From contig JAFMMM010000013.1 in the NCBI GenBank assembly GCA_017859815.1, forward strand, positions 1 to 35,943: a stretch of 35,943 nt of DNA, in the 5' to 3' direction. Position 1 is the first letter of the stretch, and each line of letters starts with the position of its first letter. Below, in pieces: positions 26,843-34,435 of the stretch. This stretch comes from Planctomycetota bacterium. GTDB taxonomy: Bacteria > Planctomycetota > Planctomycetia > Planctomycetales > Planctomycetaceae. A program made the position numbers and the translations under genes. The notes under the pieces were generated by a model that was not told where the DNA came from, made no database searches, and worked only from the letters and a program-made list of their open reading frames with translations.

Positions 26843-27286
26843 GTGATACCTATTCAGGCTCTTCCGTATTTGGGTATTCATTGTCACGCTCTTCGTTGTC
26901 ACGATTTCAAGCCGCGAAATTCACCGCTTACCGAGATGCCTGCTGTTGGATCCCAGCGACAGGTATCAGCGGTGTTCAACAAAAGTCAACGTCTTCGTAT
27001 CAGGCAAGCACTGCAACGCAAGGAAGCATGGCACCGCAATCCTGACTTGTTCCAGGGTCTGTCTCGACAACTGTTCCGCCAAAGAAAAACGGCAGGAAAC
27101 CGTTCTCACCGAGGCTTCCGCTGCCGGCCCCTCTGAGAATTCTCCTCCGCGACACCGCAGTGTGAACAGCGAAGAATCGCATCAGAAAACGCGTCAAAAG
27201 GAGCTGACTCGCTACGGGTTGAACCGTTCGCAAAGCCGCACTCCAACGGAAAGTTCGGGAACCTCTCGCTGGAGTCTCAAAACCAA
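26843..27286. other. Longest untranslated gap inside the respiratory cluster
   Basis: These 444 bases lie between the cupredoxin gene and the diheme cytochrome gene, both on the minus strand. No reading frame here looks coding. It contains a promoter-like pair (see 26963-26989), so the diheme cytochrome and oxidase genes may be transcribed partly on their own. I see no intrinsic terminator after the cupredoxin gene. Confidence 0.5.
26963..26989 (-). promoter_or_regulatory. Candidate internal promoter for the diheme cytochrome and oxidase genes
   Basis: On the minus strand TTGACT (26989-26984) is followed after 15 bases by TGATAC (26968-26963), or after 17 bases by ATACCT. The -35 is close to consensus; the -10 is ambiguous. 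Transcription would begin about 110 bases upstream of the start at 26842. Confidence 0.3.
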
Positions 27287-28141
27287 TCACAGTTCCTGAA
27301 GGCTGGCAGCCGCAAAATCAATCTGCAGCTCCGTGGTCTCGCCCTCTTTAATCTCTACTTCCAGCTTTCGCTCCACAAAGTTACCCCTGGCCGCTTCGTG
27401 CCAGACGATGAAGCTGTGCGTTCCAACCGGAAGATCGGCAATCTCAAATTCACCGGCCTCGCTTGTCACTGCCCCGAACTGGTGATCCAGCGGCAAGTGC
27501 CATGCGTTCATCCAGGCGTGATAGTCACATTTCACGGCGAGCGGAACGGATTCCGACTTGCCGTAGACAATTTCCAGCTTGCCCTCGCGGTCATTCGGAG
27601 CAACCCCCGAGTTGACTGCATTGTTCTTCGATGGATACGTGTGCGTGTTGTGCGCCACCGCGTCCCCACTGAGTACTCGAACCGTCCGGTTGACAGGCAC
27701 GATCATGGTGTGAGGGTAGAAACGACAGTTCTTCTGGTCAAAAATCATCGTCTCACCGGCTGCCTCCGCAGGACGGCTGCCTTTGGGCTTCTTCGGCAGA
27801 TAGACAAACACATTCGAAACGCCGCCATTCGCGCCGACCATCAGACGCTCGTCGGGAACGTCGACGGCCGCACATACTTCAGCGTCTTTGATGGCTGCCC
27901 CGGATGACACCAGCAATGGCAACTGGGGCGCGTTTGTCATGACGACCCGACCACGCAGATTACCAACAGGCAGTATTGTGTCACCAGTGTCCGCCGCGCC
28001 GCTGGTCTCGGAACTTGCGTCGAGAATAAAGGTCACCTCAGGAACCGTAACCGCTCCACCGCCGTACTCAGAACAGCCAGTTGCTGCCACCAGTGACAGA
28101 GAAGCCGCAACCGCGGTCAATATCGCATTTTTCATCAACAT
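27287..28141 (-). CDS. Cupredoxin-like copper lipoprotein
   Basis: The ATG at 28141 is supported by a strong GGAGGAGAAG seven bases upstream, located in the last codons of the octaheme gene whose stop is only one base away. This gives 284 residues with a lipoprotein signal ending in AATGC (Cys23). The middle domain resembles plastocyanin-type cupredoxins: His164 in AHNTHTYP, then Cys205, His208 and Met211 or His215 in KCDYHAWMNAWH, a plausible type-1 copper set in a rearranged order. A C-terminal beta-sandwich (GEFEIADLPVGTHSFIVWHE) resembles carboxypeptidase-regulatory-like modules. It is probably a periplasmic, membrane-tethered electron carrier or copper protein of the respiratory chain. 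Copper binding is inferred from residues only. Confidence 0.75.
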   Translation of the reverse strand: MLMKNAILTAVAASLSLVAATGCSEYGGGAVTVPEVTFILDASSETSGAADTGDTILPVGNLRGRVVMTNAPQLPLLVSSGAAIKDAEVCAAVDVPDERLMVGANGGVSNVFVYLPKKPKGSRPAEAAGETMIFDQKNCRFYPHTMIVPVNRTVRVLSGDAVAHNTHTYPSKNNAVNSGVAPNDREGKLEIVYGKSESVPLAVKCDYHAWMNAWHLPLDHQFGAVTSEAGEFEIADLPVGTHSFIVWHEAARGNFVERKLEVEIKEGETTELQIDFAAASLQEL

Positions 28142-28142
28142 C

Positions 28143-31100
28143 TCAGTCTTCTCCTCCTGCTGCCGCCTCAGTTCCCTTTGCCGCTGGAGGCTCGTAGACA
28201 ACAGGTCCAACATCTTCCAGAAGTGTGGAATAATTCATGAGTGCATCACGAACTGCGATGACATGGGCATCCGGATCACCGGAGAACTTGTCCGGGAACT
28301 GTTCGGCGTTCTTCGCGAAGTTCACAGGCATTGAGGTGTACGGTGTGATCCATGATGGTCTGTACAGCCAAAGCTTCACCCAGTCCGAACGCAGACGATT
28401 CTGCACCTCGTTCAGGTTTGGTCCCTGAATGTCTTTCGCCGGGTCAGAAGCTTTGAACTTCCTCGAGCCAACTGAGTGACACTTGATGCAAAGGGGACCG
28501 TTCAACAACGCCCATGAGTCGCCGAGGTAGTCCTGCCCGGTCTGCATGTGCCCGGCAGATACAAGCTGCTGCTCACGCTCGGTCAGGTAATCCTTGTCCC
28601 GAGGCAGTTGTTCTTCGTAGGGGAATTCAGCACCATCCACTGCAGCAAAATAATTTGCCAGCGTCCGAGCCTCCTGAGGCGTCATGTTGAACCGCGGCAT
28701 TCTCAGCACAGTGGTGTATCGAATTTTTCCTGGCTCCAGCAGGAAGGAATACAACCAGTCCGGCTGAACCTTAATTCCCTCCTGGTAAAGCGGTGGCGGT
28801 GCGGCCTGCCATGCCAGTTTACGCTGATCAACCTTTCTCCAACTGAGCAGTTTGTCAACCAGCAGTTCAGCAAAGCGACCGCCGCGAGCATCCTGGTAGT
28901 CCAGCAATTGTGACTCAAGGAACGTCACCGGGGACCCCGGAAGCAGCAGGCGGCTTTGTTCGGCATCGCCGAACTCAACGGGTTCCCAAACTTCAAAACC
29001 ATACTCGCGGAATTCGGGATCTTCTTCCTCGGGATCGGGCTTCAGCGTCACCATTCCATGGAAGCTGGCAACGTCAAGATCCACCTTGTCACCGAAAAGT
29101 TCCATGCTGTGCGTTTGGCCGGTTCGCCCGTTACTCGGTGGACGAATCTTCAACAACTGCTCGAGGGCGACCTGGTGATCACCTGCTGTCAACGGAGTCG
29201 ACTCAAGCTCGGTCAAGTCACCAGCGAAGGTGATTTTCGGCAACTCGACAACATGGCAACCCGTACAGTTGTACTTTGCGAGGAGGAACTCGCCCTCGAT
29301 GCGCGTTTTCTCTCGCACATCCGGTTTGTAGACGTACTCCGTGGGTGGTGGCTCAGCAACCAGCCCAAGCACAAACGTGGCGATTGCCTCGATCTCGTCT
29401 TCCTGCAATGGGAACTTCGGCATTCGCAATCGGTCTGCATAACCCTTTGTATCAGCCTTTTTGTAGTCATAGCTGCGAGGTCCCCGAAGCTTCTGCCACA
29501 GGAATCCGGCTCGCCCATGCCGTTGCAGGCTGTCAAAGAAGTAGGAGGCAGACAGCTCGCTCTCAGCTTCGTTCTCGTCAAATTGTCCCTGTTCCAATCC
29601 GCCAGCCTTCGCCTTCTTGCGAGCAGTCAGGATCCGTTCATGCGTGGAATCGAATTCTGAGGAGGCAGGTTCACCATGGTGGTGCAGGTACTCTTCAATA
29701 TGTTCGAAACCCAGTTTGCTGGTGTCTTTTCGACCCCAGTCCTGAAGTGCCACGCCGATTGGTCGGGCATCTTCATAACCTGGAACTTCGTGGCAGGCGT
29801 AGCAGCCATATCGAGAGATTGTCTTCTTTCCTACGTACTGTAGCTTCATCTGCTTCCAGGCTTCCGCATCAGCAGGACTGCCATCTTCAGTGGCCAGTAC
29901 GATTTCATCGCCGATCACACTGTCCCGTGCCTGCGGAAAGTTGCCGGAAGCCGCGATTTCCTGAGCAGCTTCCAGTCCAAACCGGCCCTTGGAGAGATAC
30001 AGGACAACCAGTTCGTCAAGTTCCGAATCGGTGTACTGCGATGCCGGGAATGTTTCCGCATCACCCTGAGCCAACAGGAATGCCGTGATGTCGGCGGCGG
30101 GATCGATCATTGTTTCGCCGTCGGTGTCCGGATAGGCATCCAGGTACAGGTTCGGCATCCGAGTCTTTGTGTGGTATCGCTCCGGCTCGCGGAGCCATGT
30201 GTAAAGCCAGTCGCTGAACGACGGATCATCTGAGTTACGCTTCAGTTTGCGATGAATATCGCTGATGTTCGGGCCAAAGTCTGCTTTGGACTCCGGTACC
30301 GCGGAGTGCTGATGACAGGCCACGCAGCCACGCTCTGTGAAGAGCGTCTCGCCGCGCGAAACATCCGGGGCGTAGCCATCTGCCGGAACCAGCAGTTCCA
30401 TTTCCTCAGAACCCGTCATCAGTACGGTGGCAATACCAGCCAGCTCGGCAGCCTCTAACCCCGCGGTGTGGGATGCTTCAGCATCCGGGAGGTGATCATG
30501 CAGAGCAAAGAATTGAGGCATCTTTGTCGACGGACGATATCTCTGCGGAATCTCCGTCCAGTACTGGATGAATTCCGAAGTGGTTTTCTGAGCGATGTGA
30601 CGAAGACTTGGGCCCACCTTTCTCAACTTGCCTGCTACCTGGCTTGGGTCCGCCGCAACTGCAGCAGCTTCCTCAGCAGTCTGTGGCTCAACACGCAAAT
30701 CCGGCCCGATCGCTTCGCCGCCATCGTATCCGTGGATCTCATGACAGCCATAGCAGCCATACTTCTGGATCAACTGCCAGCCGCGTACGACTTTGGGAGC
30801 CGACGCCCCGTACTCGGGATGAACTCCCAGCTCCTGGACGCTGTGATGACACTTGATGCATCCTGACTCGATGAACCGCTCCGGCTGCATCGGGTACTCC
30901 CAGAAGTGGTTTGGGTGGAACCCATATTCGTGGTGCCATTCGTCTGCGATCTGAGGATCGTTTGGAGAGTGTTCGGCGTTTCCGAAACTGGTCCCTGAGC
31001 CCTGCCCATCATGGCAAATCGTACAGCCGAATTTGCCAACCGGGTGCGGGGAGGATGCTGAACAGTACAGATCGGTGTTGGGATGGGTGGAGAACGGCTG

Positions 31101-31988
31101 GGGAAACTCACCCGCCTTGACCCAGTCCTGCAGGTCCTCGGTTTCCGGATGTCCGGCCGGATATGCCGGGACCCCACCTGAAGCCGTCTTATCGATGTTC
31201 AAGTGGCAGGTGCGACACCTGTCAAAGCGAGCGATGGTTGCCATTCCAAGCGTGATATCAAGGCCTGGGACCCAGTCCTGAACCACTTTCAGGTGGGAGT
31301 TGAACCCATCGATAATTGGCAGTTCCATCAGCGAGCGTTTTAAGCTGCTGACCGTTGACGACGGGGCAATGTTTTCCAGTGAAGCCAGGACACGGTCTGC
31401 CTCAGCAGTGACTTTCGTCTTTTCTGCTTCAAGATCAGCGACTCGCGATGTCAGTTGCTTTACCTTCGTTTGCAATTCAGCAAGCTTGTCCTGCTCCATA
31501 TCGATCACGATTTGCTTGTCGTCGCAAATCTTCTGGCGTTCTTCGTACGCGAGTAGCGCACTCCGCAGCACTTCATCAGGCATGGCATCGCGAACTGCGA
31601 GGTCGTAGTTGGCTCGGGCTTCATCACGATCCGAGTTTTGGAATTTCAGTTCCAGTTCCAATCCCTCAACCAGCCGGATTTGGGAATCGAGCGACTCAAA
31701 CAGCCCTGCGTCGTCCAGTTTGGCTTCCGTCAGTTCGCTCTGAGCCTCGGCGAGTTCCGCGTCGAGCCTGTTGACCTCATTCTGATACTGCTTCGTTTGC
31801 AGATTCTCGAGATCCTGGGAGCGCATGCTGGCGTCAATGTCAAACGCGGTGCGTTGATAGGAACGCCACTCGTCATCCTGATCCTGTTTGAGCATCAGGA
31901 ACACAGACAACAGCATAATGAGGCTGCTGGCCGCGAAAACCGCGTGGAGTGACTTTTGATTCCAACGATAGTCGTCTGTTGCTGGCAT
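28143..31988 (-). CDS. Membrane-anchored coiled-coil octaheme cytochrome c of the quinol oxidation complex
   Basis: The protein is 1281 residues. Residues 14-33 form one membrane helix, and residues about 50-205 form a long heptad-like coiled coil. Eight CXXCH motifs follow: 258-262, 322-326, 377-381 and 412-416 (a compact group), then 555-559, 729-733, 908-912 and 1167-1171. Hemes 4 to 8 are each followed by a Met-Pro motif (Met490, 611, 856, 1097, 1220), the pattern of class-I cytochrome c modules with His/Met ligation. Hemes 1 to 3 lack this and are probably bis-His or high-spin. Its place between the cytochrome b genes and the lipoprotein carriers suggests it replaces cytochrome c1/f and conducts electrons toward the oxidase. 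It ends one base before the next start codon. I know no characterised protein with this exact layout. Confidence 0.85.
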   Translation of the reverse strand: MPATDDYRWNQKSLHAVFAASSLIMLLSVFLMLKQDQDDEWRSYQRTAFDIDASMRSQDLENLQTKQYQNEVNRLDAELAEAQSELTEAKLDDAGLFESLDSQIRLVEGLELELKFQNSDRDEARANYDLAVRDAMPDEVLRSALLAYEERQKICDDKQIVIDMEQDKLAELQTKVKQLTSRVADLEAEKTKVTAEADRVLASLENIAPSSTVSSLKRSLMELPIIDGFNSHLKVVQDWVPGLDITLGMATIARFDRCRTCHLNIDKTASGGVPAYPAGHPETEDLQDWVKAGEFPQPFSTHPNTDLYCSASSPHPVGKFGCTICHDGQGSGTSFGNAEHSPNDPQIADEWHHEYGFHPNHFWEYPMQPERFIESGCIKCHHSVQELGVHPEYGASAPKVVRGWQLIQKYGCYGCHEIHGYDGGEAIGPDLRVEPQTAEEAAAVAADPSQVAGKLRKVGPSLRHIAQKTTSEFIQYWTEIPQRYRPSTKMPQFFALHDHLPDAEASHTAGLEAAELAGIATVLMTGSEEMELLVPADGYAPDVSRGETLFTERGCVACHQHSAVPESKADFGPNISDIHRKLKRNSDDPSFSDWLYTWLREPERYHTKTRMPNLYLDAYPDTDGETMIDPAADITAFLLAQGDAETFPASQYTDSELDELVVLYLSKGRFGLEAAQEIAASGNFPQARDSVIGDEIVLATEDGSPADAEAWKQMKLQYVGKKTISRYGCYACHEVPGYEDARPIGVALQDWGRKDTSKLGFEHIEEYLHHHGEPASSEFDSTHERILTARKKAKAGGLEQGQFDENEAESELSASYFFDSLQRHGRAGFLWQKLRGPRSYDYKKADTKGYADRLRMPKFPLQEDEIEAIATFVLGLVAEPPPTEYVYKPDVREKTRIEGEFLLAKYNCTGCHVVELPKITFAGDLTELESTPLTAGDHQVALEQLLKIRPPSNGRTGQTHSMELFGDKVDLDVASFHGMVTLKPDPEEEDPEFREYGFEVWEPVEFGDAEQSRLLLPGSPVTFLESQLLDYQDARGGRFAELLVDKLLSWRKVDQRKLAWQAAPPPLYQEGIKVQPDWLYSFLLEPGKIRYTTVLRMPRFNMTPQEARTLANYFAAVDGAEFPYEEQLPRDKDYLTEREQQLVSAGHMQTGQDYLGDSWALLNGPLCIKCHSVGSRKFKASDPAKDIQGPNLNEVQNRLRSDWVKLWLYRPSWITPYTSMPVNFAKNAEQFPDKFSGDPDAHVIAVRDALMNYSTLLEDVGPVVYEPPAAKGTEAAAGGED

Positions 31989-32106
31989 AAGTCTGATTAA
32001 GCCCGAAGGCTGTCCTCAACGGTAGAAAGATTGAGAAACCTAACGACAACACCTGAGTGTTTAACCGAGCAGGGGGGGCAGGGATAACTGCCGACCTGTC
32101 TTTGTC

Positions 32107-33426
32107 TTAGATATTGAAAAACCACTCCGGGATACCCACGATGTACTTCAGTGAAAAAGCCCAGCGAAGCAGCATCTTGATCGGCAGGATCGCCATCCAG
32201 AGGATCAGATTGGAGAACACGAGGAACCTGATCAGCCCCATTCTTATGAAGTAGCTACGCAGAATCGTCAGTCCCATCAGGGGTGGCAGTACTGCGAAGT
32301 AACCAATGATCAGAATGATGCCGGGAGACTCCCGCAGCAAAATTGTCAGCAGGTCCGAGCCTTTGGGGATGCCCCCTAACCAATCCCAGAAGAATTCACT
32401 CAGGTTGACGTTGTTGGCCGCTTCGACCTTGTGGACATCCCAGTACTCGTAGATCCCGAAGAAGTTCCAGTTAGGACCACGCAGGAATGTCCCGAGAACG
32501 ATTAACGCAACCCACAGCGGCAGGAACCCGAAGAGGAAGGTTGAAACGGCAAAAGCTCGCTCTTTGAAGCAATAGTAACCGTTGCCGACTTTGTTGAAGT
32601 CAATGTAGGGAATGGCCATTAACCCCCCCAGAATGATGCTGGGCAGCACAACGCCGGCAAGCCATGGGTCGAAGTAAACCAGCATCTCCTGCAGTCCGAG
32701 GAAGTACCACGGTGCTTTTGATGGATTAGGAGTCTTCACAGCCGAGCCGGGCTCTTCCAGAGGCGCCTTCAGTGCGATTCCCCAGAAGATCAGCAGAGCA
32801 GTCAACAGAACCATGCAGATCAACTCGGTGTAGACGAGGTCTGGCCACACCAGAACCTTCTCGTTGTTCTCCTCTTCGAACAGCGGTCGCCCTTCAGCCA
32901 TACGACGGTCGTTGTCAACCGCACGGCGAAAGTAGATCCACGTGCAAAATGCAACGATAAAGAGCATTGCAACAATGGGGACATTGTCCGGCTTACCAAC
33001 AATCTGCCGGAAGTCGTAGTCTGTCATGCTCAGCCCCATGAATAACAGGGACAGGTTCAGCAGAACCCACGACACTTTGGGCTTGGTCCACCATTCACGC
33101 AGGGCAATCAAGGCCCAGAAACCAGCGATGGAAAGGGCGAAATACAAAACCGGGTTGGAAAAGTACCGGTCAAAATTCACCTTGAAGACTTCTGGCATGT
33201 AGATCAGGAAGCCGTCCGGCGGATACGTAAAGTGATAAAAACAGACCATTCCGAGGATGGATGAGTAGATCGCCCAGGGTGTTGCCCGAGGCAATCCGTT
33301 GGCGTACTCCCCATCATGATGAAAGGCCTGAACAGTCCAATACAGATTCATCAACAGCATGACGAGGTAGTACCAGCCGAGTCCGACAAGTACGCTCGCT
33401 GTGAGATCCGGGTGTGCATTCAGCAT
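32107..33426 (-). CDS. Cytochrome b C-terminal (subunit IV-like) protein with an extra N-terminal membrane domain
   Basis: The protein is 439 residues. Residues about 190-310 match the C-terminal domain of cytochrome b (subunit IV of b6f): VWPDLVYTEL, then NPSKAPWYFLGLQEMLVYFDPWLAGVVLP. The quinol-site PEWY motif is APWY here (238-241), so the usual Glu is absent. Before this, residues 1-170 contain about five hydrophobic segments (near 12-33, 48-66, 92-110, 118-133 and 150-167) that are not part of standard subunit IV. The last 75 residues add further helices. It should form the quinol oxidation site together with the b6-like protein encoded 160 bases upstream. A 118-base gap separates it from the octaheme gene. 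Confidence 0.85.
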   Translation of the reverse strand: MLNAHPDLTASVLVGLGWYYLVMLLMNLYWTVQAFHHDGEYANGLPRATPWAIYSSILGMVCFYHFTYPPDGFLIYMPEVFKVNFDRYFSNPVLYFALSIAGFWALIALREWWTKPKVSWVLLNLSLLFMGLSMTDYDFRQIVGKPDNVPIVAMLFIVAFCTWIYFRRAVDNDRRMAEGRPLFEEENNEKVLVWPDLVYTELICMVLLTALLIFWGIALKAPLEEPGSAVKTPNPSKAPWYFLGLQEMLVYFDPWLAGVVLPSIILGGLMAIPYIDFNKVGNGYYCFKERAFAVSTFLFGFLPLWVALIVLGTFLRGPNWNFFGIYEYWDVHKVEAANNVNLSEFFWDWLGGIPKGSDLLTILLRESPGIILIIGYFAVLPPLMGLTILRSYFIRMGLIRFLVFSNLILWMAILPIKMLLRWAFSLKYIVGIPEWFFNI

Positions 33427-33586
33427 GGACGGAAACCTGAGTTCTGATGTTATTCTGGAAGATTGAGTGACTGTCCGATTTTGTCTGTCGCCGGAACATC
33501 GTCCGGAAGTTCGGCTTCAGGACGACGAGGGCCCCGACGAATCACGCGGTCGAGTGTTCTTCAGCCACAACGGCCGGAGTGACGAA

Positions 33587-34360
33587 TCACAACGGCTGGC
33601 TGATACCACCATCCTTGCGAACTCTCCAGAAGTGGATCGCGATCAATCCGCTCACAACAACCGGGATTGCAACACAGTGCAGAATATAGAAACGGTTCAA
33701 AGTCGCTTCCCCAACGAACCGACCGCCAAGCAGAAGGAATTTTGCGTCAGAAGCGTTCGTGATCAGTTCGTATCCACTGGTGTTGAAGACCTGAAAACCG
33801 GGACCCTCTACACCAAGGAACGGTGTTGCCTTGGCCATGTTGGAGCCCACGGTGATGGCCCAGATCGCCAACTGGTCCCACGGGAGCAGATAGCCGGTAA
33901 ACGAAAGCAGTAAGGTGAGTACCAGAAGCAGAACCCCGATGACCCAGTTGAATTCCCGGGGCGGCTTGTAGCTGCCCGTCAGGAAGACACGGTACATATG
34001 CAACCAAACCGTGATCACCATCGCATGAGCACCCCAGCGGTGAATCTCACGCATAATTCCCAGCGTCTGGACATCGCGGAGTGCCTGAATGTCGTAAAAC
34101 GCCCACTCCAGAGTCGGGCGGTAGTAGAACATCAGCAGAATGCCTGTAATGGCTTCCACGAGGAACAGGAAGAACGTGATTCCACCCATGCACCACGTAT
34201 ATGACAGGGCGATACCCTGTTGTTTGATGGACACGGGATGAAGATGCAGGAAAAAGTTCGTCAGCATCACCACGACACGGTTTCGCCGGTCGGTAGGTGC
34301 TGGATGACGAAACACGCTTTTCCAGACTTGTGAGTTTCTGATGTAATCGCCGACTGACAC
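33587..34360 (-). CDS. petB: Cytochrome b6-like N-terminal subunit (two b hemes, possible covalent heme c)
   Basis: This 257-residue membrane protein carries the two b hemes of the quinol:cytochrome c reductase. The ligand pairs are His107/His121 in REIHRWGAHAMVITVWLHMYR and His228/His243 in FYILHCVAIP...IAIHFW; spacings of 14 and 15 residues are those of cytochrome b6 rather than bc1. Cys57 in YTWCMGGIT aligns with the b6 cysteine that binds heme c_i/c_n, and the flanking FYYRPT segment also matches b6. The start is a GTG at 34360 preceded by AGAGG. The symbol petB is used by similarity to b6f; the complex is not photosynthetic. It follows the Rieske gene by 75 bases. Confidence 0.92.
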   Translation of the reverse strand: MSVGDYIRNSQVWKSVFRHPAPTDRRNRVVVMLTNFFLHLHPVSIKQQGIALSYTWCMGGITFFLFLVEAITGILLMFYYRPTLEWAFYDIQALRDVQTLGIMREIHRWGAHAMVITVWLHMYRVFLTGSYKPPREFNWVIGVLLLVLTLLLSFTGYLLPWDQLAIWAITVGSNMAKATPFLGVEGPGFQVFNTSGYELITNASDAKFLLLGGRFVGEATLNRFYILHCVAIPVVVSGLIAIHFWRVRKDGGISQPL

Positions 34361-34435
34361 GGGAACCTCTCAGATGGTCGTGAGTTTGTGTAGTTTCAAT
34401 TCGGTGACATTTAGGTCCGGCGTAGCCCTCGGGCT

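Noticed and set aside
27000-27290. 96-codon minus-strand frame starting with GTG that overlaps the cupredoxin stop by four bases
   Set aside because: The translation has no recognisable domain, signal or consistent composition, and the AGGA before the GTG is only three bases away. The overlap alone is not enough to call a gene.
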